DNA of 64,000 nt from Streptomyces sp. NBC_01276 (GTDB taxonomy: Bacteria; Actinomycetota; Actinomycetes; Streptomycetales; Streptomycetaceae), in assembly GCF_041435355.1 (NCBI RefSeq), contig NZ_CP108442.1, positions 7,500,501-7,564,500 of the forward strand, given 5' to 3'. The translations under genes and the position numbers were made by a program. Below the pieces are notes generated by a model. That model saw nothing but the letters and a program-made list of their open reading frames with translations, did not search any database and was not told the origin of the DNA. Below are positions 1 through 8,326 of this stretch, one piece after another. Each line of letters starts with the position of its first letter. The stretch's first letter is position 1.

Positions 1-2
1 AC

Positions 3-74
3 ACCTACCGGAAGTCGCTCGCGAGCCTCATCGCGTCCTACCCGGACGCGGTGTACTACGCGTACCGCACCTGA
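3..74 (+). CDS. C-terminal fragment of an unidentified protein
   Basis: The window opens inside a plus-strand reading frame whose last 23 codons end at a TGA. The visible tail reads TYRKSLASLIAS followed by YPDAVYYAYRT. It is too short to assign to a family. The frame is supported by GC-rich third positions and by the strong hairpin that follows the stop at 87-137. It converges on the E1-beta gene on the opposite strand. Confidence 0.55.
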   Translation, partial: TYRKSLASLIASYPDAVYYAYRT

Positions 75-86
75 CCGGTGCCCCTC

Positions 87-137
87 GGCTCCTCCCGTCG
101 CGGAACCCCGTCGCGGAACCCCGTGGCGGGAGGAGCC
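87..137. terminator. Hairpin between convergent genes, loop with a 13-bp tandem repeat
   Basis: The arms GGCTCCTCCCG (87-97) and CGGGAGGAGCC (127-137) pair perfectly over 11 bp. The 29-nt loop holds two copies of a 13-bp unit, GTCGCGGAACCCC (97-109 and 110-122). There is no T-tract, which is usual in high-GC actinomycetes. It lies between the stop of the plus-strand fragment and the stop of the minus-strand E1-beta gene, so it probably ends transcription from both sides. Confidence 0.6.
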
Positions 138-140
138 GGT

Positions 141-1172
141 TCACGGCGTCTCCAGTTCCCGGACGAGCCGCCGCACGATGTCGGTGGACGAGATCACGAC
201 CCGGTCCTCCAGCTCCCGCGCGGCGGGGACGACCGACGCCGCCGAGGCGAGCAGCACGGGAGCCTTGCGCAGGGTCCCCCACAGGCGCGTCGCCAGCGCG
301 GCCGCGACGGCGCCGGCCCACCCGGCCGGGCCCGGCCCGTCGTCGACGACGGACACCAGGCTGCCGGGGCCCACGAACCCCGTGACCGGCTCCAGGTCGA
401 ACGGGAACAGCCGCGAGGGCACGAAGAGCTGGACGGTCACGCCCGTGGCCGCCAGGGCGCGCGCGGCCCGGACCGAGCGGGCGACGGTCCCGCCCGTGCA
501 GAACACCGTCACCTCCGCGGCGACGCCCGACGGGCCCCCCGCCCCGGCGCCCACCACCAGGCGCATCCACCGGGACCCGCCGAACGGCCCGGTCACCTCG
601 ACGCCGGGTTCCGCCCGGGGGGTGAGCGGGTAGCGGCCGTAGAGCGACCTCGGTTCGAAGAACACGCTCGGTCGGCCGAGCCCGATCGCCGCGGCGAGCT
701 GCTCGCCGGGATCGTGCACCGGGCTCAGCTCGAAGAGGTGCAGGTCGGGGACGCCGAGGAAATGGCGCTGCGGCGACCGGCCGTGCGCCGCGCCGTCGCC
801 CTGCCCGGACCCCACCAGGCACCGCACGACCAGGTGGATCGGCAGCGTCCTGCCGTACATCGACACCAGCCTGCTCGACATGGTGAGGATCTGGTCGAAC
901 GACTGGGCCACGGAGCCGCCGGACGGGATCTCTACGATCGCCTTCTCACCGGTCAGGGCCAGCCCGTTGGCGACGCCGAGGACCGCCGCCCCGCCGACCG
1001 GCGTACCGAACACCCGGGACGGGTAGGCCTTCGCCAGGCCGGCGGTGATCTTGAACGTGCCCCCCTGGGGATCGGCCACGTCGCCGCCCAGGACGAAGAC
1101 GGAGTCGTCCTCGGCCATCACCCGGTGGAGGGCGTCGTTCAGCAGGCGGCCGAGCCGCGCACGGGGGGTCAT
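141..1172 (-). CDS. Divergent E1-beta / transketolase C-terminal-half subunit of a TPP-dependent enzyme
   Basis: The 343-residue protein has the layout of the beta subunit of 2-oxoacid dehydrogenase E1: a pyrimidine-binding half near LLNDALHRVM and VFVLGGDV, and a C-terminal transketolase domain with VTVFCTGG. The ATG at 1172 overlaps the alpha-subunit stop by 4 bp (1169-1172), so the two are translationally coupled and probably form a heterotetramer. In canonical beta subunits the TPI(A/S)E motif carries the glutamate that activates the TPP aminopyrimidine. Here the motif reads TPVGGAAV (residues 57-64), with glycine at that position. The usual HSQS signature reads HGRS. No E2 or E3 gene is nearby, so a standard dehydrogenase complex is unlikely. 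A non-oxidative TPP reaction or loss of activity are both possible. Confidence 0.82.
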   Translation of the reverse strand: MTPRARLGRLLNDALHRVMAEDDSVFVLGGDVADPQGGTFKITAGLAKAYPSRVFGTPVGGAAVLGVANGLALTGEKAIVEIPSGGSVAQSFDQILTMSSRLVSMYGRTLPIHLVVRCLVGSGQGDGAAHGRSPQRHFLGVPDLHLFELSPVHDPGEQLAAAIGLGRPSVFFEPRSLYGRYPLTPRAEPGVEVTGPFGGSRWMRLVVGAGAGGPSGVAAEVTVFCTGGTVARSVRAARALAATGVTVQLFVPSRLFPFDLEPVTGFVGPGSLVSVVDDGPGPAGWAGAVAAALATRLWGTLRKAPVLLASAASVVPAARELEDRVVISSTDIVRRLVRELETP

Positions 1173-2002
1173 CCGCAGTACTCCCACCCCGACGGCTCCA
1201 GCGCGAGCACCTCGTCGACGACCCGGTCCATCCGTTCGCGCTGGCGCCGCTCCGCCGCCGCGAACGCCGCGTCGCCCGGTACGTCGTACACCGTGTACCA
1301 GTCGGCCGCGGTGCGGAACTCCACGACCAGGGGCCGCCCGGAGCGCACCCGCTCCACGGGTTCCGCGAGCCGTGCGCGGACGGCGCCGACGTCGCAGCCC
1401 CCGATCAGCAGGTGGTCGACGCCGAAGGCCGCGGCGCGCGCTGCGACGGACCCGGCCGGTGCGGCGGCGGGGGCCGCCCGGCCGGCACCGTCGTGCTCGA
1501 CGACCAGCAGCAGCGGCAGGCTCCAGAGGGCCGCGATCTCCAGGGTCTCGTACACCACGCCCTCGCCCCACGCGCCGTCGCCGACGAAGCACACGCTCAG
1601 CCCGCCGGTGCCGCGCTGCTTGCGGCCGAGCGCGGCCCCCGCGGCGACCGGCACACCCGAGCCCCGCACTCCGGCGGACATGAATCCGGGCCGGTAGAGG
1701 TGGTGGGATCCGCCGACGCCGCGGCAGACGCCCTCGTCCTTGCCGAGGATCTCGGCCAGCAGGCCGTGCGGGTCGTCGTGGCGGGCGAGGTACCGGCCGT
1801 GTCCGTGGTGGTCGCTGAACACGTCGGCGTCGGGCACGAGATCGAGCAGGGCGACCGGAACGTACTCGCGGCCGGGGCGCGGGCGCGTCGTCCCGGGCCG
1901 CCGGCCGGCGGCGGACAGCTCCGGCAGGCGCTCCTCGAAGACCCGGATGGCCAGCATCCGTTCCACGTCCCGCAGGTCCGGACCGCTTGCGGCGGGTTCC
2001 AT
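1169..2002 (-). CDS. E1-alpha-type TPP-binding subunit, divergent
   Basis: The 277-residue protein matches E1-alpha of pyruvate/acetoin/branched-chain dehydrogenases. It has HGHGR at 66-70, the TPP diphosphate motif GDG at 141-143 (GDGAWGEG) and IAALWSLPLLLVV downstream. It is shorter than the usual 320 or more residues. The GDG...NN motif that binds Mg-TPP normally ends in ENN(R/G)YG; here the aligned stretch is EHDGAG (169-174), so both asparagines are replaced. The ATG at 2002 has a good ribosome site (AGGAGA). It lies 103 bp downstream of the dehydrogenase-like gene and overlaps the beta gene by 4 bp. The three probably form one operon. The substrate cannot be told from sequence. Confidence 0.82.
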   Translation of the reverse strand: MEPAASGPDLRDVERMLAIRVFEERLPELSAAGRRPGTTRPRPGREYVPVALLDLVPDADVFSDHHGHGRYLARHDDPHGLLAEILGKDEGVCRGVGGSHHLYRPGFMSAGVRGSGVPVAAGAALGRKQRGTGGLSVCFVGDGAWGEGVVYETLEIAALWSLPLLLVVEHDGAGRAAPAAAPAGSVAARAAAFGVDHLLIGGCDVGAVRARLAEPVERVRSGRPLVVEFRTAADWYTVYDVPGDAAFAAAERRQRERMDRVVDEVLALEPSGWEYCG

Positions 2003-2105
2003 CTGCTGAGGTCTCCTTGTCCGGTGCGCGGAGGTTCGTGCCAGTCCCTTCCGGGCGAGGGGGGTTCGAGATCCCGCATCGTGGAAGAACGCTTCGCTGA
2101 TGCGG

Positions 2106-2957
2106 TCACGGGACCGAAGGGCGGTGTGCCGGAAGGGGGTGCGGGACGGAGCGGCGGGTCAGGGCGCCGGCGTACCCGAGGTCCTGGGCCATCAGGGCCA
2201 GCCGGCAGCTGATGTCCGTGCGGTGGACCCGCGGGGCACGGTCGGCGGCGGGCGGAACGCCCCCGGACCGGCCGGCCTCCGCCAGGACGTCCAGCGCCCG
2301 CGCGAGGTCCAGCCCGAGGCGCTCCGCCGTCGCGAACGCCTCGCCCAGGGCGATCAGCAAGGAACCGGCGAGCAGTTCGTCGACCTGCCTGAACCGGCCG
2401 CCGGCCCCGGTCGGGCCCAGCCGGAAGACCCGGTCGGTGAACACGGCCAGCAGCGGGCGCGCGGATTCGACGGCGGCGGCCGAGCCGCCGGCGAACACGA
2501 TCGGGGTGCCGTCGGGGGCCCGTGGGGTGGTCCCGGTCACCGGGGCGTCGACCGGCGCCAGCGCGCGTTCACGGCAGGCCTCGGCCCAGTCGGTCGTCCA
2601 CCCGTCGGAGAGGGGCGAGCACTCGACGGCCGGTGTTCCGGGCCGCGCGCCGGCCAGGGCGCCGTCCGCGCCGAGCCACACCGAGCGGCTCGCCGCGTCG
2701 CCGCTCACCGCGGAGAGCACCGCGCGGGCACCCTGCGCGGCCTCGCGCGGGGTGGAGCAGAGCGTGGTGCCCGCCCCGGACTGCCCTTCGAGCAGGTCGG
2801 GCGTCCGGTGGTGGAGCCGTATGAGGAACCCCGAGAGGCGCAGACGCGGGACGATCCGGGAGACCATCGGGCCGGCTCCCAGGACGGCGACGGTGTCTCC
2901 CGGGGCGAGGGGTCCCGGGAGCGGGGACGGCGGGACGACGGCTGTCTCGATCTCCAA
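2106..2957 (-). CDS. 3-hydroxyisobutyrate-dehydrogenase / imine-reductase-like NAD(P)-binding protein, atypical active site
   Basis: The start is taken as a TTG at 2957 behind GAGGAAG, giving 283 residues, which fits the family. An N-terminal Rossmann fold shows VAVLGAGPM (23-31), and DAPVTGT at 137-143 with a following GG matches the substrate loop DAPVSGG of beta-hydroxyacid dehydrogenases. The catalytic lysine normally found in GxGxxxKxxxN is an arginine here: GAGGRFRQVDE at 184-194, with the usual asparagines as D and E. This resembles imine-reductase-like relatives, where the lysine is also replaced. It is first in the likely operon with the E1-alpha and beta genes and follows a LuxR regulator, so it may reduce a product of the TPP enzyme. 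Confidence 0.72.
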   Translation of the reverse strand: MEIETAVVPPSPLPGPLAPGDTVAVLGAGPMVSRIVPRLRLSGFLIRLHHRTPDLLEGQSGAGTTLCSTPREAAQGARAVLSAVSGDAASRSVWLGADGALAGARPGTPAVECSPLSDGWTTDWAEACRERALAPVDAPVTGTTPRAPDGTPIVFAGGSAAAVESARPLLAVFTDRVFRLGPTGAGGRFRQVDELLAGSLLIALGEAFATAERLGLDLARALDVLAEAGRSGGVPPAADRAPRVHRTDISCRLALMAQDLGYAGALTRRSVPHPLPAHRPSVP

Positions 2958-3076
2958 CGGGCTTCCTCTTCGATCGGGTTCGTGTCCGCGGCCCGCGGCC
3001 CGCGGGCCGCTCGGGGTGTCCGGGGCGTCCGGGCCCGGGCCGGTGGCGTGCCCGGCGGACCTCGCCGGACACGGGG

Positions 3077-3736
3077 CTAGATGTAGCCCTCGCGCAGTGC
3101 GTAGGCCACGGCGTGGGCGCGGTTGCGCAGTTGGAACCGGGTCGTCACGGTGTGCAGGATGTTCTTGACCGTCCGCTCCGAGTACGCGAGCTCGACCGCT
3201 ATCTCCGCGGTGTCCATGCCGTCGGCCACCAGCCGCAGGACGTCGACCTCCCGCGGCACCATGCCCAGGGCGACGGAGGCGGCGCCCTGCCCGCCGGCCT
3301 TGCCTTCCTGGAGCCGCCCCATGTGGCCGATCAGCTGGGCCAGCAGGTCGGGCGGCAGTTCGCAGCCGCCCCGTTCGGCAGCGAGGACGGCCTGGCGCAG
3401 CCGTGCCCCCGTGGCCTCGCGGCGCCACAGGATCGTGGTCACACCGCACGCGACGACGTCCAGCAGTTCGGCCTCCCGGATCCGGTCCAGGACCAGCACC
3501 ACCCCGACCTTCTCGGCCCGCACCAGCCGGGACAGCCTCGACAGGACCGTCTCGTCGAAGGCGTCGGCGATCAGCAGGGCGACGTCGGCACCGTCCTGCC
3601 GGGTGTCGTCCACGAGCGCGATCTCCGGGTACTGGCGCAGGTGGCTCATCGCTCCGGCCCGGGTGATCGGGTCCGGGGCGTGAATGGCGACCGCCACCCG
3701 GCGGGAGGTACGGACGTCGTCGACGAACTGCAGCAC
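3077..3736 (-). CDS. LuxR-family regulator with a receiver-like domain lacking phosphorylation residues
   Basis: The start is a GTG at 3736 preceded by AAGGAG with 9-nt spacing, giving 219 residues. The N-terminal half looks like a receiver fold (RVAVAIHAPDPITRAG, then GVVLVLDRI). Where a receiver normally has the phosphoacceptor Asp, this protein reads DVALLIAD, and the conserved Lys region reads GVTTILWRR. It may therefore be a phosphorylation-independent pseudo-receiver. The C-terminal LuxR helix-turn-helix is clear: MVPREVDVLRLVADGMDTAE followed by SERTVKNILH. It sits 119 bp upstream of the dehydrogenase/E1 operon on the same strand and is a likely regulator of it. Confidence 0.82.
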   Translation of the reverse strand: MLQFVDDVRTSRRVAVAIHAPDPITRAGAMSHLRQYPEIALVDDTRQDGADVALLIADAFDETVLSRLSRLVRAEKVGVVLVLDRIREAELLDVVACGVTTILWRREATGARLRQAVLAAERGGCELPPDLLAQLIGHMGRLQEGKAGGQGAASVALGMVPREVDVLRLVADGMDTAEIAVELAYSERTVKNILHTVTTRFQLRNRAHAVAYALREGYI

Positions 3737-4213
3737 GGTGAAGAACTCCTTTTCCCACGACCGGCTCCCACCCTTTCCCATCGGGCGGGGCGCGGCCATC
3801 GTGGTCGACCACGAGATCGGGACCACGACCACGAGGAAGGCGGCGGGGCGAGGGCCGTGCGGGGCCGGACGGGGCCGGACGGGGCCGTACGGGGCCGTAC
3901 GGGAACGCTCCACGGGGGCACCGGACGTCCACACCGGTCCGGCAGCGGTCGCCACGGCGCGCGGACCCGTCCGGATCGCAGGCTATCCGCGGCCCCCGCC
4001 TCTCCGCCCCCGTGCCGGGGGCAGAGTCGGTGCGCCCTTCCGGGCAGCGAAGGGCGGGGCGGCTTCCCCCGGGTCTGCCCTTCCCGTCCTGCCCGCCGCG
4101 CCCGCCCGCTCCTACGCTCGTCGGTGTCGTGGGGTTTCCCCCTGATCACCACGACGCCGGTTCGGCCGGTCCGGCCGTCAGCCGGTCCGGCCGGTCCAGC
4201 CGGCCCCGTCGGC
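3737..4213. other. Intergenic region with a 10-bp tandem repeat
   Basis: This 477-bp gap lies between two minus-strand regulator genes. It holds five 10-bp units at 3851-3900: one GGGCCGTGC-type unit, two GGGGCCGGAC and two GGGGCCGTAC. Reading frames crossing it have low-complexity R/P/G translations and no good ribosome site, so no gene is called. It presumably contains the promoter of the 3077-3736 regulator. Confidence 0.6.
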
Positions 4214-7027
4214 TCAGCCGGTCTTGCCGAGGGCCACGGCCAGGTCCCCGCGGCGGATGCCGAGCTTGCGGTAGCAGTGCGTCAGATGGGTCTCCACCGT
4301 CCGTACGGCGAGGTGCAGCAACTCGGCGATCTCGACGTTGCTGTGGCCGGCCGCAGCCAGTTGCGCGATGCGGCGCTCACTGGAGGTGAGCGCCGTGGTG
4401 CCGGTGTGCCGCGCCCGCCGGGGCCGGGCCCCGCAGTCGCGCAGGGCCGCCCGCGCGACGAGGTTCATCCGTACCGCTCCCGTCCGTTCGGCCCGCTCGA
4501 CGGCCTCGCGGAACACCGCGCGGGCCCGCCGGCTCTGGCCCGAGTCGTGCAGGGACCGGCCGAGCGACACCAGGGCGGGCAGCAGCTCGGGCAGCGGCTC
4601 CGCCGGGCCGCGCAGCAACTCCACCGCCTCCTCGACCAGTTCCAGCCCGTGCCGGCCACCGAGCGCCACCCCCAGGGCGCGCAGCGCCCGGCCCACCGCG
4701 CGGGGCGTTCCCCACGCGCGGGCCAGCCGGAGCTCCTCCCGGGCCAGCGCGGCAGCCTGCTCCGGCGACCCGAGCGCCACGTGGCAGTCGGCGGCGGCGG
4801 AGCGCCACGGGGTGACGATCGGGCTCTCCACCTCCCGGGCGGACTGGCGCCTGCCGCACTCCAGGAGGTCCGTGAGGGCGGAGTCGGGTTCGTCCGACGC
4901 CATGTGCAGCAGACCCCGCGCGTACAGGAACTCGTTCCACTCCCACGAGCCGTGCGCGCCCCCGGCCGTGACGGCGTAGGCGAGGCGGCGGGCTTCGGCG
5001 AGCCGCCCGGTCTCGGTCAGGGCGATGATCGTCTGGGCGCGCAGATGGGCGTTCTCCGCGCCGGGCGCGGCCATGTTGCCCGGCAGGACGTCCCGCAGTG
5101 CCGTGTCGGCCAGCAGCGCGGTGTACCGGCCGCGCATCACCTCGGCCTCCGCCGCGACGCTCAGCAGGCTCTGGTGGCCGGGGTGCAGCAGGTTCGGCGT
5201 CCGGCAGGCGACGAGCCCCCGGGCCACCAGCCGGTCGGCCTCGGTCAGTTCGTCCGCCCACTGGGCCAGCGTGGCGGCCGACGCGTAGAGGTACGGTTCG
5301 AGCAGCGGGTCCAGCGAGGTCCGCGTCAGCGACCGGACCCGCTCCATGGCCTCGGCCGCCGACAGCCGGCCGGCCGTCGCGCCGTGTTCGGTGAGCAGGG
5401 CCCTGGCCGTCGGGGCGATCCCGTCGGGAGCCTGCTCCTCGATGCGGCGCAGTTCTGCCACCACCCGCAGCCAACTGTCCCCGTCGTGCGAGGAGATCAG
5501 GGCGGTCGCGGCCTGCACCGCGTGCGCGAGGTCGGTCGAGTCGGCGAAGCCCTCCGCGAGTTCGGCCAGTACGTCCAGGGCGGTGTGGACCTCGCCGCGG
5601 GCCACCAGGGCCGTACCGAGCGCGGTGGCGGCGCGGACCCGCCCTCCGGCGGAGCGTTGCAGACGCAGGGCCTCCGCCAGGTGGCGCACTCCGGAGGCGC
5701 GTTCGTCCCGTACCTCCAGACAGCCCAGCCGGATGAGGGCCTCGCTGCGGCGCACGACGGACAGCGGTTCCCGCAGCGCCCGGCGGAGGCAGGCGATCGC
5801 CTCGTCGGCCCGCCCGTCGCGGACGGCCTTCGCGGCGGCGCCGGTCAGTGCGTCGGCGGCCCAGGGAGCGCCCACGGCGGGTATCGGCAACAGGTGGCGC
5901 ACCACCGACTCCTCCGGATCGCCCCGGTGGTGCAGCAGTTCGGCCGCGCGCCGGCGCACGTCCGCGCGGCGGTGCCGTTCCCACGTGTCGCGTACGGCCT
6001 CGTGCAGCAGCGGGTGGGCGAAGACCGGCCTGCCGCTGCGCGGGTCCTTCCGCAGCAGGCCCTGACGGGTGAGTTCGCCGGTCCAGCCGCGCACCCGGGA
6101 CGGATCGACGTCGCTCACGGAGACCAGCAGCGCCAGTGCGTCGTCCTCGTCCTGGATTTCGGCGAAGGTCCGGACGGCGTCCGCGGTCTCGGCACCGGCG
6201 TCGTGCAGCCAGCGGAGCACCGCGCCGGTGAACGCGCCGGGACGCAGGTCGGCGCAACTCCCGGGCAGACGGACCGGGAGGGGGCTTCCGACGGCCGTCT
6301 CCCGCAGGTCCGTGAGGAGCGCGTGCAGCAGCATCGGATTGCCCCCGACGGCGCCGACGCACTCCTCGGTCAGGGTGTGCGGTGCGTCGTCGCCGAGGAC
6401 GGAGCGCACGAGGGCCCGGGCGGCCGTCGCACCGAGCGGGGCCAGCAGGCAGATCTCGTCGGCCGGAACGGAACAGGCGTCGGTGAACGAGGGCCGTGGC
6501 AGCACCAGGTCGTACTGCCACCGTTCGGTCACCGCCAGCACGACCGGCAGCCGGTCCAGGCGCCGCGTCACCTGGGCGAGCCAGCGCCGTGACACCGCGT
6601 CCGCCAGGTGGACGTCGTCCACGGCGAGCAGCACCGGCCCGGACGCGGCCCGTGACCGGAGCAGGCTCCACAGCCGGGACGGCAGATCGGCGCCGTGCAA
6701 CGAACCGCCCCAGTCGTCGACGTCCGGCGGGCCGTCGGCCGGACCGAGGCCGTCGAACAACTGCAGGACCACCCCGAAGTCGACCCCGGCCTCCTGGAGG
6801 GAGCACCGGGCCCTGAGGACCGTCGTCCCGTGACGCTCCGTGTCCCGGGCGAGGGCCCGCAGCGCGGAGCTGCGTCCGCTGCCGCTGGCCCCCCGGATCA
6901 CCACCGTGCCCCCGGCCCCCGCCGCGGCCCGTCTCACCAGCGCCCGAGCCCTCGCCGGCGGCTCCGCACGCTCCCGCAGCACGGTGGAGGAGGTGTCGGC
7001 ACGGTCCCGGACGGCGGGGCTCGGCAT
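4214..7027 (-). CDS. LAL-type LuxR regulator with AAA ATPase domain
   Basis: The start is the ATG at 7027 behind CCAGGAG, giving 937 residues, typical of large ATP-binding LuxR regulators. The N-terminal P-loop is GASGSGRSS (46-54); the invariant Walker A lysine is an arginine. Walker B is visible as VLLAVDDVHLAD. The long middle is alpha-helical and TPR-like. The C-terminus carries a LuxR helix-turn-helix (LTSSERRIAQLAAAGHSNVE, RTVETHL). LAL proteins commonly act as pathway-specific activators of secondary metabolism. Its target is unknown; neighbours are another LuxR gene and a DUF1876 gene. Confidence 0.9.
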   Translation of the reverse strand: MPSPAVRDRADTSSTVLRERAEPPARARALVRRAAAGAGGTVVIRGASGSGRSSALRALARDTERHGTTVLRARCSLQEAGVDFGVVLQLFDGLGPADGPPDVDDWGGSLHGADLPSRLWSLLRSRAASGPVLLAVDDVHLADAVSRRWLAQVTRRLDRLPVVLAVTERWQYDLVLPRPSFTDACSVPADEICLLAPLGATAARALVRSVLGDDAPHTLTEECVGAVGGNPMLLHALLTDLRETAVGSPLPVRLPGSCADLRPGAFTGAVLRWLHDAGAETADAVRTFAEIQDEDDALALLVSVSDVDPSRVRGWTGELTRQGLLRKDPRSGRPVFAHPLLHEAVRDTWERHRRADVRRRAAELLHHRGDPEESVVRHLLPIPAVGAPWAADALTGAAAKAVRDGRADEAIACLRRALREPLSVVRRSEALIRLGCLEVRDERASGVRHLAEALRLQRSAGGRVRAATALGTALVARGEVHTALDVLAELAEGFADSTDLAHAVQAATALISSHDGDSWLRVVAELRRIEEQAPDGIAPTARALLTEHGATAGRLSAAEAMERVRSLTRTSLDPLLEPYLYASAATLAQWADELTEADRLVARGLVACRTPNLLHPGHQSLLSVAAEAEVMRGRYTALLADTALRDVLPGNMAAPGAENAHLRAQTIIALTETGRLAEARRLAYAVTAGGAHGSWEWNEFLYARGLLHMASDEPDSALTDLLECGRRQSAREVESPIVTPWRSAAADCHVALGSPEQAAALAREELRLARAWGTPRAVGRALRALGVALGGRHGLELVEEAVELLRGPAEPLPELLPALVSLGRSLHDSGQSRRARAVFREAVERAERTGAVRMNLVARAALRDCGARPRRARHTGTTALTSSERRIAQLAAAGHSNVEIAELLHLAVRTVETHLTHCYRKLGIRRGDLAVALGKTG

Positions 7028-7232
7028 GGGAACTCCTGGACTTGTTCGGGCACGCTGCGTAGCGGGAAGGACAATTCTGTCTGCCGCTGCAAGACGTACG
7101 AAATCCCGGCGCCGCTCCGGACCCCTCTGTGACCTGCATCTCATGACCGCCAAGGCCCCCCGCGGTCGCCCGTCGGCCGGCGGCGGGCCGTTGCTCGCGG
7201 TGTCGAGCCCGTCCGGGCGCCGGGATTTCGGG

Positions 7233-7535
7233 TCAGCGCTTGAGCGGTGCGTCGTCCGGCCAGCCGTAGCCGGTGCGCGGCGGTTCGGGCACCGCGCCCA
7301 TCGCGGCCAGGTCCCGGTCGGCGGCGCGCATCAGCTGACCGGCCAGGTCGCGCATCGCCCGGCTCGCCGCGAGCTCGTCACCGATCGCCGGGATCTCCAC
7401 GTCCTGCGGGTTGCAGCGCGCCTTGCCGCGGCCCGTCATGATGGTCGTCCCGTTGTCGAGCACCGCGCGCGCCGTGGTGGTGCCGCTCTCCTCGTCCAGG
7501 TAGACGCCCACCTGCCACTGTTCGGCGTGTGTCAT
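7233..7535 (-). CDS. DUF1876 domain protein
   Basis: This 100-residue protein starts at the ATG at 7535 behind GAGGAGG. The pattern WQVGVYLDEESGTTTARAVL, then GRGKARCNP and a C-terminal helix rich in Ala/Arg, matches the small actinobacterial DUF1876 family (dsRNA-binding-like fold). Family function is unknown. It stands alone between the LAL regulator and the LmeA/MMPL operon. Confidence 0.85.
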   Translation of the reverse strand: MTHAEQWQVGVYLDEESGTTTARAVLDNGTTIMTGRGKARCNPQDVEIPAIGDELAASRAMRDLAGQLMRAADRDLAAMGAVPEPPRTGYGWPDDAPLKR

Positions 7536-7609
7536 GACGCGCCTCCTCACGCCCGGGGCCCTTTCCCCTCCAGCATCCCCCCGCGGGGGTCCGGGCGCGC
7601 TCCGGGCCG

Positions 7610-8326
7610 TCAGGCGGCGGGAAGGGGGCCGGGGCCGCCCTCCAGGGACACGTGCAGGCCGTCCGGCCGGACGTCGGCGGACGTGGCCCTGAGCCCGAAG
7701 GGGTAGGCGGCGCGCGCGTCCGGACCCGGCGCGAGGCGGTCCAGGCCGAGCCGGCCGGCGGGGACGGAGCGGCCGAACACGGTGAGCCCGTCCACGGCGA
7801 GGGTGACCCTGCCGTCCGCGAGGGCGGGACGCAGCGTCAGCCGCCCCGCGCCGCCGGGGCCGACGGCGGCGAGCACGGTGCCGGCCGCCGGGTCGGCCGT
7901 CACCGAGGCCACGGTCACCGAGGGTGCGGAGGCCCGGATCGCGTCGGCGATCGCCCCCGGGGAGACGGTCACCTCGGCCCGTGTGCCCCCGACGGTGGCC
8001 CGCTCGCCGAGGCGGACGTCGTCGAGCCGGGCCCGTACGCGCACCCCCGACAGGCGGCCCACGCGGGCGTCATCACTGCCGACGTCGAGCCGGGGGATGC
8101 TCCCGTGCGCCAGGTCCCACAGGGCCCAGTCGCCGCCGATGCCGACCGTGACGGCGTCACCGAGTCCCGGAGCCGCCCTCGCGACGCGGTGCCGGATCAG
8201 AGCGCCGGCCGCGGACTCGGCCGCACCGGTCGCGGCGACGGCCACCACGGCCACGGCGCCCGTGACCGAGAGGAGGAGGTGGCGGCGCAGGGCCGCCCGG
8301 GTCCCGGCGAGGGGAACGCGCTTCAT
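7610..8326 (-). CDS. DUF2993 / LmeA-like secreted or anchored phospholipid-binding protein
   Basis: The 238-residue protein has a basic N-terminus (MKRVPLAG) and one hydrophobic segment (HLLLSVTGAVAVVAVAATGA), a signal anchor or signal peptide. The rest is beta-rich, with RHRVARAAPGLGDAVTVGIGG and paired VRVRARLDDV / TRAEVTVSPGAIADAIR motifs typical of DUF2993 proteins such as mycobacterial LmeA. The ATG at 8326 overlaps the stop of the MMPL transporter by 4 bp, so the two are coupled. This suggests a joint role in envelope lipid handling or export. Confidence 0.8.
   Translation of the reverse strand: MKRVPLAGTRAALRRHLLLSVTGAVAVVAVAATGAAESAAGALIRHRVARAAPGLGDAVTVGIGGDWALWDLAHGSIPRLDVGSDDARVGRLSGVRVRARLDDVRLGERATVGGTRAEVTVSPGAIADAIRASAPSVTVASVTADPAAGTVLAAVGPGGAGRLTLRPALADGRVTLAVDGLTVFGRSVPAGRLGLDRLAPGPDARAAYPFGLRATSADVRPDGLHVSLEGGPGPLPAA

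Noticed and set aside
141..2002. Pyruvate or branched-chain dehydrogenase complex
   Set aside because: No E2 or E3 gene nearby and key TPP residues are replaced in both subunits.
3113..6592. A 1159-codon plus-strand frame over the LuxR and LAL genes
   Set aside because: Mirror frame of two convincing regulators; no ribosome site or domain.
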